A DNA stretch of 64,000 bases, from NCBI GenBank assembly GCA_036172665.1, contig CM069874.1, forward strand, positions 50,326,707-50,390,706, in the 5' to 3' direction. Origin of the DNA: Prosopocoilus inquinatus. Its lineage: Eukaryota > Arthropoda > Insecta > Coleoptera > Lucanidae. Shown here piece by piece: positions 42,201 through 55,997 of the stretch. Position numbers and translations under genes: made by a program. How positions within the stretch are numbered: the first letter of the stretch is position 1; the number at the start of each line of letters is the position of its first letter. The notes under the pieces were generated by a model, which was given only the letters and a program-made list of their open reading frames with translations, searched no databases and was not told the origin of the DNA.

Positions 42201-45200
42201 AATGGGTATTCCATACATGCCAACTTTACTCTAATTATTGTTTAACGCGGAAATGTTATTTGGAAGTTGTTCGGAAAAGTTTTAAGATTTCAAATATGAA
42301 ATCGTGGCTGCCTACGATGATTTTGTTATAGATTTGGTTATATCTCAGAAACTATGCGTTTGCGGACCTATGTTTATATAAACTTGTTTTCACATTTCGG
42401 TATGAAGAACTGGCCCTTAAAATTTGGCCGCTCATTAAAGTTACACCCTGTATATAAATTAAGTTTGTTTTAAGGTGGTTGTATTGCTGGAAAACATTTT
42501 TTCTTCTTGATTGGAGTCCGTAGTTAGGTAGTATTTAAATACATGAAAAAAGCACTTCCACTGTGAAATTTATTATTTTAGGTGGAAATTTAATTATTTT
42601 AGGTGTGAAATTTAATTATTTTGAAATAGGCGAACTGCATAAAATAATTTAAAACACCACGTTTTTACTTACTTAATCCAGGTTAAAGTTTCTCTAAGTT
42701 TTTCTAAATTGAACTTTTTAAGACTTATTCAAAAATTTATTTTGATAATAAGTCTGTAGTGTAGTTGAATTTCTAGGCTCTAATTAGAAATTTTAAATAA
42801 GTACCAATATGCAGCTAATTTCATTTAAAATTATGATAAAGTAGCTTTTTATAACGTATTATTTATATTTGCGAATTTTCAAATTTAGCGGTAAACAACT
42901 AGGAACGGGACTTGCTCTGGACTTGCTTTGGCTATGTGCTAAATAAATTCTCGCTGCTCCGCGAGTTCATGAATTACCGATTGTGTTGGAGTGTTTGATG
43001 TCACGAGTAATGCTGCTGATTTAATTTATAACTATAATTAAGGAGCTTTATATGTACAGGGTGTTCTTTTATTGTGTGTAAATAAAAAAACCCTCAGTAT
43101 AAGTACATGAAATGCGCTGTGCGTATTTTCCGGTGGTTACCGTACTCTAGCCAAAAAAATCGGAGGTACCACTTGTTTGGCACTGTTGATACGTGCGAGA
43201 GAGAAATACTTGCAAGGTTGCAACGTCTTCCTATAGTCAACACCGACACCGCGCTGAGATCCGCATTCAAACCCATTTCGTAGCGTTTCGTAATAATAAT
43301 AATCACTAACATCGTTTAGTAATTATTTAATTTAAAATTTTAATTCACTGAGGGAATTAATGTTACGTTTATTTAAATACTGCCCTACCTTAAGCGTGTC
43401 AATCGAAGAGGCGACCGGCTTTGTAAATACACTTAAGAAATAGAAACGCAATTTATTAATTTCTTGTGAAAAATGAAACGATGGATGACGATGATGTGAT
43501 TATTTAATTTATCCGCAATTTTAAGGCGCATTTTTCGTCCAGTAATTATAATCGTCGGCCTATAATTTGAAAATACTTAAAAATGTAATTACTTACTTCG
43601 AGTGAGGTTACATTGTTTTAATAAATCCAGGCGGGTTTAAAATGTTGATTGACCGGAAGATTTCGTAATCGAATTAATTGAATCTGTAATTTGTAAGATT
43701 GATTCTTTTTTAATACTTCGTGAAGATGAATATGAACTCACGTAAACCGAAAGTTTTCAAAATTCGTTTCCTTCCGCATGCCGGAATTTGCCAAATGGTT
43801 GTGAGACTTCTGGCAGGTCTTTTTACCTCTTTGCAAAAGCCATTACGATCTGTTAATATGCATCATACGAATCAAACATATGTTCATTCACGACAGGGTT
43901 GATGCACAAGGTTAAACCACGGTACACACTGACCGACTGACCTATTTTCGTGTCGTCGTTCAAATAGACAACCCCGTGCGCGAGAGCTTAGCCACCTACA
44001 CTCCTTAGCTATGCCAGTAGTTCTCAAACGGTTTTGGCGAATATCTGCCAATGCATTTTTCTCGAAGATTATTAACTTTCTGTTAAGGACATATGAGTTC
44101 AATCGTTGCCGTTTATGGTGATGCATTACAGAATTAAATATTTGCACACAGTAAAAAACAGCCTGGTATATCATATTAATTATATTTGCGAATTTTCAAA
44201 GTTGGGGGTAAGCAGCTAGGGGCCGGACTTGCTTTAGCTAAGTGCTAAATAAATTCCGCGAGCCAGGAGTGCATTCATGAATTACTGATTGTGTTGGAAT
44301 GTTTGACATTAGAGTAATGCTGCTGATTTCATTAAAAAGTATGATTAAGAAACTTTTTATATCATATTATTATTTGTAGAAAAATTTTGTGCAAATCGTT
44401 CTTGATTGCAGTGAAAACCTCGAGCAGCCTCTGTACAGCTGTTTCAGCCCTACTGCAATGTCAGGTCAAAAAGCGATCGTAAGATGTCACTATTTTATCT
44501 GTTCATATTATTTGTATTTGCGAATTTTCAAACTTGGCGGCAAACAGCAGGAGACCGTCTTGAATAACAGGCCTGAGTCATCGCGTAAGAATATCGTACT
44601 TCAGAGCATTTTCTATTTTTTGGAGACTACGAGGCAAGCGTTTCGCTGTTGAACCGTGAAAATCTATGCCTTTTACCAATAAGGAAAGATAACATAAAAT
44701 GGTGAATTTCTGTATGGGACCGCATTTCAGATGAATCAATTTTCAAGTCGGAGTATGCTCCCACCTAATGAATCAGGCCTGTATGAAATGGGCGTTGGCT
44801 AAATGAATTCTAGTCGTGAAATAAGTAGGCCGATTCCTTTTCCCAGATCATAATATACAATGTGTAAATAGATTTATGTAACGCGGCGGGTATATTTTGA
44901 CAATCCTGGAAATCTGAAAATTGAAGATTTTGTAATTAATTATATGTTAGGTCCAACAGAAACTAATTTCTGGGTTAGTAATTTTCGAGCGCTACACACA
45001 ATCGAACGGCCGTTACCTTCTCTTTCTCTTGAGTTATTGCAATATCAACGCAGATATCCTCAAGGGTCTGAACGATAACGCTAGCGTAAGAAAGCACCAA
45101 ATTTTTCCGCCTTTTGCTCAGGCCGCTTTGCTTAGTTAATTCGTCACCGTTCGTCACCTCAACGTTATCTACGGGAAGGGGGCGTTTTTCTTGCAGCGCG

Positions 45201-48200
45201 TTTTCGGCTTTCTTACTCTGTCAAGAAATCGTTAGTTTTAACCACCTTTCTTCCGCATATTTCTGCTGATATTTTTACCAACAAGTAATTAGTGCTTAGT
45301 TTATGTGAAAGCGAAAGCTCGAAAGCACGACGGAATTGCATCGATACTTACTAGTTGAGCAGCCAAACGGTGTTTTTGACGAGCAAGTTCCAAACTCAAA
45401 CTTTTCGCGTTCAATACCAGTTTATTTTTTCTACTTGTCCCACAGTCGTTAGTGACTGTCCCTTCGCATCCTTCTGTTAAAGGCACGCCAGCAAAAGACT
45501 CACTTAAAGTTCTCTTCAGTAAAGAACCAGCAAACTGAACCACCGCCAGGTCTCTACCATCTAGCTTCTTATTTGAACCTTTCTCAGTTTCTATTACGGG
45601 ATCTTCCAACCATTTTGAAAACTGCTCATATACTTCTTCCAATTCCGAACTAAAATTTAATAGATCATCAAAGACGCAAATCAAAAAGTTGAATACAGAC
45701 CTGTATTCCGTGCTGAAACTATAATCGGAAGACCTATTCGATTCTTTTCTACTTAGATTAGACTGTTTGTTTTTAAATTTGTCGATCCATTGTTTTTCTT
45801 GTCGAAGGGAATCCTGCAAAAAGTCTTCGTCCAGTGATTCTTCGTGAAGCATGAAGCCTTGAGATCCTCCTCTTCGTATTCTGTTTTGAAATAAATACAA
45901 GTAATTTAAACGTAATATTTTAAATATCCAATTATTTGGAATGAAAATTGAATTAAATACGTGGGCTGCTGGAAAATTTTCTGGAATCTAGTAGATCTGG
46001 AATTGTTAGCGTTTATCAACTGTCATATTCGAAAAATTTGACGTTTTTCACCTATAATTCTATTGACAGTTCCTATCCAAGTGAAATAGTTTTGTTTGTA
46101 CAGCATTTGAGAAAAAGTAATTTTGTGTAAACATGGAAATCTCGCGTGAAAATTTCAGTGCCATGATTTTTTACGATTTCAAATGTGGTCTAACGCCGAA
46201 ACAATGCCTCGATCGGCTTCATTTGGCTTTTGGAGATGAAGCACCATCAAAGAGCAGTGTTTATAATTGGTTTGCCGAGTTCCAGCGTGGACGTACCTCT
46301 CTCAGTGACGAATCTCGTGAAGGTCGTCCATCAACATCTGTTGTTGCCACTAATGTAGATGCTGTGCGTGAAATGCTTGAGCGAGATCGACATGTGACAT
46401 ACCGTGAGATTTAAGCATCCTTACGCATTGACATGAAAGCAAGACACCAGATTTTGTATGATCATATGAACGTACGAAAGCTTTGCAGTCGTTGGATCCC
46501 ACACAATTTAACAGAAGCGCAAAAGCAGGGTCGTGTCAAATGGTGCGAAGAAATGCTCAAGAAATTCAATGGAGGTCGTTCAAATTTAGAAAGCGTTCGC
46601 GATTGATTTTTGGTAGAAGGCGTTGGAAAACCGAAAAAAAGCTCTGTAAATCTCCCGCTTAAATTTAATTCAACAATTACATCCGCGATCGCGAAGGAAA
46701 GGAGAGACGTTCAGTTAATTGAACAAATAAAAAACGCGGTGCTTTTGAGTTTTGATCGTAATTCAAGAACGCGTTCGTCGATTGTTTTTTTTTATATAAA
46801 AGGCGTTGGAAAGTTGAAAAAAAGCTCAGTGAATCTCGCGCTTATATTTAGTTCAAAAATTTCAAGCCCCGGAAAGCAAATTTATTTGAAAAATGCACCC
46901 ACTTTCCCTTTTGCAGTTGTTGGCCACCCACGGTAAATCATCACGAGCCGCCGCTGATTCTAAATCCTTTTCGCCCACAAGCTGCTTATACCTACTTCTT
47001 ACAGTTTTTTTCTTTTGTTATTTAGGGCAGATATCCCCATGTGATTGTTTTCTGGCCTTTTATTTTGTGCAATGAACTTTCATTAATTTTCTATTTCTTT
47101 TCTTTTATAGTTCGAATTTAAGAGATTTTTCTACAACAAGGGTAATAAACAAATTATTAACATTCAGTTGATTCTTCTTCACGTCCATTCTGTAGTAACA
47201 CTAGTAATACAATTAATGCTTCCATCTTATCTTCTTTTATGAGTGCTTTTCTTTTCCCTTGTTCTTTTTTGTAGCAATCAAAAAGAACTCTGGCCGATAC
47301 AAATGTGCAGTATATTTCATGGAATATTAATTTTGGAGATTAACGGTGAAATGATATTTTCTTTCTGAAGTTTTAAAAGCGCAACTTATTTCTTCTTCAA
47401 CGGTTCTAGCTTTTCAGATCTAAGTAAATCCTTACTTACACTATCCAGGTGAGGATTAACGTACAGAAATGCGCAACTAAAATGCATCTACTGTAGCCCT
47501 CAAATCTCACCTTTAAGACCTTGTGCTTTAGTTCTTACACACTGGAGAGTGACTCGCGTCTGCCACAGGAAGAAGAGACCTCTAAAGCTTTGGTTTCCTA
47601 AAAAATCGGTACCGTCATATAGCGGCAGTGAAAGTGCCGTATATGATGTCACAAAAATCAGCCCCATGTAATAGAATAACACTGGTTTTTAAGAAAGACT
47701 GTGCCTACCACGGTGATATATTAGGTGATACCTCAAGAGCACTTGGCCGTTTATTGATATGTGCACGAAAGCACGAGATCAATTGCGAGAGATTTCAAAT
47801 GTGGTCTAACGCCGAAACAATGCCTCGATCGGTTTCATTTGGCTTTTGGAGATGAAGCACCATCAAAGAGCAGTGTTTATTATTGGTTTGCCGAATTCCA
47901 GCGTGGATGTACCTCTCTCAGTGACGAATTTCGTTAAGGTCGTCCATCAACATCTGTTGTTGCCACTAATGTAGATGATGTGCGTGAAATGGCTTGAGCG
48001 AGATCGACATGTGACATACCGTGAGATTCAAGCATCCTTACGCATTGATATGAAAGCATTACACCAGATTTTGCATGATCATTTGAACATACGAAAGCTT
48101 TGCAGTCGTTGGATCCCACACAATTTAACAGAAGCGCAAAAGCAGGGTCGTGTCAAATGGTGCGATGAAATGCTCTAGAAATTCAATGGAGGTCGTTCAA

Positions 48201-51200
48201 ATTTAGTTTATAACATCGTTACTGGTGACGAAACGTGGATCTATTCATACGAGCCAGAAAGTAAACAACAATCTACCGTTTGGGTATTTCAAAATGAACC
48301 AAAACCAACAAAAGTTGTCCGTTTACGCAGTGCTGCGAAGCAAATGATTGCTTGTTTCTTCGGTTTAACTGGACATGTAGCAACCATGGCTTTAGAAGAT
48401 CGAAAAACCGTAAATGCTGATTGGTACACTACAATTTGTTTGCCTGAAGTCATCGATCAAATAAGAAGAAACAATCGAAATCGACGAATTATTCCCCATC
48501 ATGACAACTCAGCTCTCACTCAGCCCGTCAAACAGTTGATTTTTTGTCCAATAAAAATGTTGAATTAATGACTCATTGTCCATATTCACCTGATTTATCA
48601 CATAATGATTTCTTTTTGTTCCCAAATATCAAAAATAAAGTGCGTGGTGAGCGATTTTCGTCGGCTGAAGCAGCGGTTGAAACATTCCGGGCACCGGTTC
48701 CTGAGGTACCACCTTTACAGTGGAAAACGTGCTTTAGAAATTGGTTCGAGCGTATGCAAAAGTGTATTGACGTCAAAGGTGAATACTTCGAAAGACAATG
48801 ATACCGTTTACCAAATTTCATATGCGTTTTTTCATACCGTTTCCAGAAACTTTTCCAGCAGCCCACGTAGCACAAGAAACCGTGAATCAACGGAAAGATT
48901 GTCATAATTTAAAAAAATTTCGATTCGTTTTCCGAAAATAAAACCGTCGCTTTGCCAAAAGCATTAAAAAAAAGCTTCGATTTATCAATACGAAAATAAA
49001 CGCGAGATGACTAACGCGCGGTCATTTATTAACGAGTTTCGAATTTCAAAACAGATGTTCGCGTTAATCAGCTTCAAACGAGGTCCCTATTTTTTTTTAA
49101 TCGTTAATACGTGACGTGGCTTACTTAATGTCGCGATCTCCAAGGCCAGAACCCCCGACGGTGATTCCCACGGCGTAGCTCGCAGAGTCTGTCGAGGACG
49201 GTGATATACTGGACGTTTCTCTTCTAAGAGCATCCCTTAGTCTTTGGGCGAATGTGTTGCGTTGTTCTTGAGTTTCAAGGTCGATACTGTAACGTTTACT
49301 GAAATCTTCCTCTTCACTACCTGCAGCAAAAATTTTAATTTTCTGACTGGAAGAAAAACAAGAGATTTGAAAATGGAGAAAGACAGCATTGCATAGCTTT
49401 GATAGAAAAATTAAATAAATAAGGAAACAACTAATTATATCTAAAATTAGCGAAAATATGAGTTAGTTGACACTGTAACCGTATCTGTACGTGTATGATT
49501 TGTAAAAATGCAAAATTGCAGTTCCAAAAAAAATATACCAATTTTAAATTCTGAGAATGTTTAAGGGAGGCAGCACAGAGTGCCTAAACTGGGCTAATTT
49601 AGAAAGCTATTATTTGATTTTTTTTCTGTTTTTGGTTGTTTCCACTGTTGGGAAAACTACAAGTAAAAATCATTTACAATTGTTCCTACAGGAATAAATC
49701 GAAGCTTAAAATTAAATCCGATTGAAAAAGTGGTCCTGAATGTCGATATTTGTTTATGTGAATCGTCGTCAGAATTCTAACCTCAAAATGAATGTTCACT
49801 TGACATATTTCAGATTTTTTAATGGCACTGTCACGGATTACCACACATATAGTGTGAGGTTACGAAATACAGTGCACTATTAATGAAATTGTATTTGGTA
49901 TTTTCATTACAATCTCCATTCGTTGATTAAAATGGAAAATTGTTGAAAGGTGCATTCATGTGTTAAAGTTACACTACGCCGTAGTTTTCAAAGTTCGCAC
50001 TGTATATGCACTGTATCTACAACCTAAACAGTGGCAGAAGGCCTACTTGGTGGCAGTGTTGCCAACCGTTCCATAATATTCCTCTACCTTGATTCTGAAA
50101 TTCCTCGAAACTCCTCAAAATTCGTGGCTTTTACAGTCGTATTCTTTTAACTAGGTCCAATAATTAGATTGGAATGTCAAAATAGTGATAATCTAGTGTT
50201 TTTGGAGTAAACCATGACTTAAAAAAAATGTTTGCACTTAAATTTGTTTCTTTTGTTCGTTTACTTTGCTGTTACCACAAAAGGTGCTGCAAGTAGTAAG
50301 GGTTGCCAGATTTTTCTTGAAAAATATACCAAACGTATTACAAAAAGTAGCCCAAACTCCGAAGTGTAAAAAGATTACTCCTAATTAAGTGAAACGTTAG
50401 CAAAGATAAATAAAAAAATAATAATTTTCTGTAATAATAAAACAACATAAAATACGGTAATGATAACAAAAAAAAAAGACAAATCATTAATTATACAAAT
50501 GTAATAAGTTTTACAGTTGTTAAGAAAAAAGATAATACGAATAAAGACAAGAGAAAATAAAAACAAATAAGAAGTCGCCGATTTGATATAGATATTAAAA
50601 ATCAGAACAAAAACCAAAAGCAAAAAATCAGAAACAAAAGAGAAACGCAACAAAAACAGCAATAAAATACAAGGCATGAAGCGAAAAAAAAGAAAATCGA
50701 CAAGTTGATAGAAAATAAAAGCAGCATGAAGCAAAAAAAAAGAAGATCGACAAGTTCGTAGATAATAAAGGCAAATTGGTATGTATGAAAAAAATTCGAC
50801 AAAAACAAAACAAAGAAAGAAGTGACGAAATACAGTCCGCCAAACAAAAAATCGCAACTGTGATGGACATAAAACAAATGAAAAACGCTAAAAACTAAGA
50901 GTTAATAAAAAGCGAAAAATCGATTCGATAAGAAAAAAAAGCAGAACAGAAATTCATAGGATGAAAGCATAAAGAACAGAAAAAAAAACAAAAGAAAATC
51001 AATGACTAAGATGAACAAAGAACGAATGAATCTCCAGACGAAAAATTAAAAAAAAAACTATTAGAAAACAAAAGCCTAGTGTAAAAAAGCGTAAGTGAAT
51101 AAAATTAAATCAAATTGATAAAAATAAACAAGAGAGGAATATGACAGCATAAAATGAATTTAAAAAAAAACCGAAGAGAGGAATATGACAGCATAAAATG

Positions 51201-54200
51201 AATTAAAAGAAAAAACAGGAGTGAAAAGAAAATCGACGAAACTCATAGGAAGCAAAAGAGAACTGTAAAAAAGAGTCAATAAAATCCGAAGACCAATTCG
51301 ATTGAAAAGGGGAGAATGCGAAAAACAGAAGAAAAAAAAAGACATAGAAGAATAGATAAAAATAAAAAAATAAATAAGTGAAAAAACGGCGATTCCTCGG
51401 CCGAAAACTTGCAAGTCAAGAAACAAAAGGACAAAACAAAACGAGGGAACCGTAAAACATGAATTGTTTAAAATAGAAAAAAGGAAAAAGAAAGAAAAGA
51501 AATGAAATTAACAAGAAACAAAAGAAAACGATAAGTACTCGAATATTATATTAAAATGTAGAATTTTGTTGAATCCCATACATATGTGAAAACAACAACA
51601 AAAGTAGCGCACATCAGGTGCCAGACGTTAAATAAGATTTTTAAACGCCAAATATGTCTAAATAACGGAATTTCGCCCAATCTGGCAACCCTGCAGATAG
51701 TTTAGAAAGCTTTTACCAAATCATGGCGTACTACAAACGGACTTATTGCTTTTATTATGAAGTTGCAATCCGGCAACTTGAAAATGTGAATTTTTACCAG
51801 CCGTCGTTTATCATTACAATATTTATATCTACTTAGAAAAGTAAAACAAAAAATAACATTTAGCTCCTTACTTTCAATGCAATATTGCTTTTGGATCATC
51901 CCGTTGCTAAAAAGTGACAGCAGATGTCAACATTTTAGGTGACAAAAACTCCCGAAAACTGACGCTAAGCGGAGTAAATTCGAACTATTTCTCGTCAATT
52001 TTCTTGAAGAATTTTTTTCAGTTGTTTTGAAACTGTCTTTCAGAGTTTAAAAGAAACAAAATTAATTGCGGTCACAGTTTAATAGATGGCGCTGCTTGTG
52101 TTTAAAAGTTCTGCGAATTTTTTTTTCAAACTGTCTCTGTTCAGCTTTGTTTATTGGAAATTGTTTTTGTAACATTATTTCATAACTTTCTTTCAGCCCC
52201 CACAAATAAAGATGACAAAGGTGATTCATGGTAACGGACAGCGTCACAAATGTTTTTTTTATTCAAAATTGTTTTCAGAACATTGTTCTTGAACGTTGTC
52301 TTCTTCAGCTATTTTAAAGCTTTCGGAATTAGAAAATGCAGAATTAATTGCGGCAACAGATTAACAGATGGCGCTACTTACACATGTTTGAAAGTTCTTT
52401 GAAACCTTTTTTAACCATTTCCGTTCTGATTTTTTTTGTTTTTTTTTGTAACATAATTTTTTTAGCGTTTTTCTCTTGCCTTGAAATTTCTTTTCCACAA
52501 ATAAAAGAACAAAGTTGTAATTCATGGTAACAGATGGCGCCAAAAATGTTTTTTTTAATTCAAAGTTGTTCTTAGGTTTTTTAATCGTTTTCCGACAAAG
52601 AAAGATGAATAGATAAAACAGCAACACCCGATGATTGCCTTTTGCGAAAAGTCGGTCAAGTCGTTTTTGGTTTGCAGGGGAAATTTCGAGCTGCGTTTCT
52701 GCTGACGAAGGGCTGAAACGGCTGTAAATTCTTTCGTTGTAACTATTTAAGCGTAAAATTTTATTTATTTGTAGTTTTTTCAGGACATTGGCCCGTATTC
52801 TCACCTCATCTTTAATTTAGCAACGCCGTGATTAAATTCTCTCTCTCACTCATGAAATTCACAAATAGCTATATCGTTTATGTATTTAATTTAATCACGG
52901 CTTTAGTTACAGACGATCTTAATCATGAAATGAGAATATGGGCCATTGTCCTTGAACGTTTTCAATTGTTTTAGAATCTCTGCCCGGAAAATTACAAATT
53001 TACGGCTCGGATTAACAGAGGGCGCTACAAACGTCGTTCATTCGAAATTGATACTTAAAATATTTTTTAGCATTTTCCAGCTCTTTTGAAATCTTTTTCC
53101 GGCAATAATATCTCCAAAAACTGTTCTTCTTCTTTTTATTTTCATTTTCTTTCTTTTCTTACTTATGTCGGACTATTCTGTATTTGAAAATATACATTTT
53201 TCTCAAATCTTTGAAGTGTGACTTACAAATAATAAGCTTCCACTTTTCCGCATTTGTGATTTCTTTAAAATCCGAGCAAAATTTTTTACTTTAGATTTCG
53301 AACAGGCGCTTACGGTGTCTTAGCGCGCTCTGCAATCCCTGCAACCCCTGTAGCTACGCCACTGTGTGTTGTAAGACGTCACAGAATATATGTATATCCG
53401 GGGGGGGGGGGGATAGAAGAAGTACCTAAAGTGACTCACAGAAAATTAATAAAATAAGAAACAATGGGGGTTTAGGTTGTATTTGCAGCCGTGATAAAAT
53501 TCAAAGAAGTGAAGGTTATCGAGGCGTAATGAACCAGACAAACGCTTAATGCATGTGACAAACATAGAACCGCGCGAACGGATAACGGACACTGTTTAGT
53601 GTCTTTAAAAAAAAATGCTACAAATGGGAATTTTTTATTATGGATTTTTATAAAAAAATTTATTGGGGCAGAACGCTTCTGCATATTTCAATGCGTTCCG
53701 AAACTGTACTTTCATTTAGCATTCATCATTTATTGAAATAATCATTCTGAAACAAAAGAAGTAATTGCGAAATAATATCAAATTTCATGATATCCTATTT
53801 ATATTATTTCATTTTTATTTCTCGGCATCCACGCTGTACCGTTCAAGATAAAGTTTGTTTCAAGATAAATTTTGTCTAATTTATAATTCTTCAATATACT
53901 GGGTGTCCGATACAGCATAGGTCATGGCCATAGTTCATACTTCAAGGTCATGGTCATCGACCATTTTATTTTAATACAATTTTTCTTCATTAAAAAGTTA
54001 AGACCCTTCAGAGAACTTTATTTAAGTAGTTTGCCAAAAATGAGCTAGCTCTCCAAAAAAAAAAAAAAAAACTGGATAAAAAAATTATCTTTCAAATGAC
54101 CTATCTTTTAATGAAGCAAAATTAGACTAAAATTAAAAAATGATCACAGTCGTTTTATTTTGATCCGTGGAAACCACCCTTGAAGTATTTATTTTCTTCT

Positions 54201-55897
54201 CTACTACTTTTAGAATCATTTCTTTCTGTTTCATTATCAGTGTTTCTTTGTTGGCGGCTCATTATTTACCTGAGACTCAGTATAGCAATTTAACGTAGGT
54301 AATTAAACAACTGCATAATTGATATATTTTGAATAATCAAATATGTTAGTGAAGGCTAATCGACTGTTTATATTTTATTCGAACTTTTAATTTAGTTTTT
54401 GATTCAAGATTACTATGGGTGGAATTTAATCTATTTCATTACAATATAAACTTTTCCAGTAGATAAGAACTGAACAGGAAACGTTATATTGTAAAAAATA
54501 ATTTCACCACAAACCTCTTCAGAGTACGGAGAGTGAGTGTGTGAGTGAATCTAATCGAAGACCCCCAGGACGTTCCAGAGTTACTGTTACTCCGTTCTGC
54601 CTAAAAGGTACAGGCATTGTAATGATAATTGTTTTTCTATAGGAATTGAAAAACTGGTCCTAAATGTCGATATCTGTTTATGTGAAGTGTCAGAATTCTA
54701 TCCTCAAAATGAATGTTCATTTAACATATTTCAGATTTTTTAATAATACATAAAGTGTCTTTCAAAGAGTACGCTACGAATGGGATTGTTTTATTATCGA
54801 TTTTTATAAAAATTTATTGAGACAGAATGCTTCTGCATCCCTTAATATCAAGTACATCTTGAACGGTATACAGCGTGTACGCCTAGAAATGCCCTTATTT
54901 CAGTCAGTTTGTTAAGGATGGAATAATCATTAGTCTTAAAAATAAATTAAAGAATAGCTGGAAACGTAATGTAAAAAATAGATGTATACTTAATATCAAG
55001 TGAGAATAAATTTATACAATTTTTAATATAAATTTGTTTTAAATTTCGAAAACTAAAGATACCTTCTACTTGCTTGCTTGTTAGTGATTAAAAAATTATG
55101 TACAAGCATCATCAAAAAGTGATAAAATAAAATTATTTTATGAACACTGGAAAGCTTACAGAATTTAGAAGTTTTCTTTGGCTTAGAGGCTTAAGGCGCG
55201 CCATCTCGCGGCCGTAGGTTTGACCTTAACCTATCCAAAAGCGGCAAGCTTTTATTCAAAGGCTTTAATTATTAAAATTAAAGAAGCTGTATAAATGAGA
55301 GTTCGTGTAAAGCCCGCTTTATATTATCCGGTCAGATACTGACCAGTGTTCCGTTCAGTTTTCTGTAACAATTGTTACAGTCGAATTTTGATTTTGCCGA
55401 TGCTATCGGGTAGGCTACTTTTCTTACACGCACGTCGTGCACATTGCTGTAGGTTTTCTACAGCCCCACGTACGGCATTTGAACGATTACCGGGCCGCTT
55501 GAATTCTTTCAGCTTTTGACCGGCAAGCAAGTTACATCTCTTATCGCGCCGCGTGCCTTTGGTGTGTTTTATGGTGATTTGTTCATGAAGAATGAATCCA
55601 GCCGTTTTGAACAGATTTTTAGCCGTATCGTTTTAATTGTCCCCACATCTGAGGTACCGCTTACCGGCTCTGTGGAGTGTGCCACGCTATTTTCGGCTTG
55701 CGTGTTCTACGGCAAGGTAAGCATCATGCTGGATTGTTCATTTTGTCGTTCATTTGATTTTCACGTGCGTTTACCGCTTGCGGTTGCATATTTTAACACA
55801 ATTGAAGAGTGTAACTTCTAAATAATGATCTAAGTGTCAATTTTATTTAAGCGAAATCGAACCTGAAACCTGTGCAATAGCAAAAGTAACGAAAGAA

Positions 55898-55933
<36 letters not shown>

Positions 55934-55962
55934 AATCCGTAGGCTTCCGCGAATACTACAGC

Positions 55963-55997
<35 letters not shown>

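Larger units (their letters stand above)
39588..45016. other. intron 8 of the PARG-like gene
   Basis: 5.4 kb without supported genes. It contains two long direct repeats (42864-43030 and 44181-44345, with a third fragment at 44512-44550), a G tract at about 41400-41416, and three AGATGGCGT/C sites (40834, 41104, and 41710 on the minus strand). Other frames look random. Confidence 0.5.
45960..48867 (+). mobile_element. composite mariner: 5' half plus overlapping 3' part around 1.2 kb of other DNA
   Basis: The outer TIRs match (CGTGGGCTGCTGGAAAA at 45960 and its inverted match ending 48867), with TA at 45958-45959 and 48868-48869. Inside are two partial transposase copies that overlap in content: 46171-46589 and 47791-48207 are the same segment. 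The 1.2 kb between them is not mariner sequence. The element lies in intron 6 of the PARG-like gene, 80 bases from exon 7. Confidence 0.8.

Noticed and set aside
50381..51426. Phe/Leu/Ser-rich minus-strand frames
   Set aside because: They come from A-rich satellite DNA read as T-rich codons.
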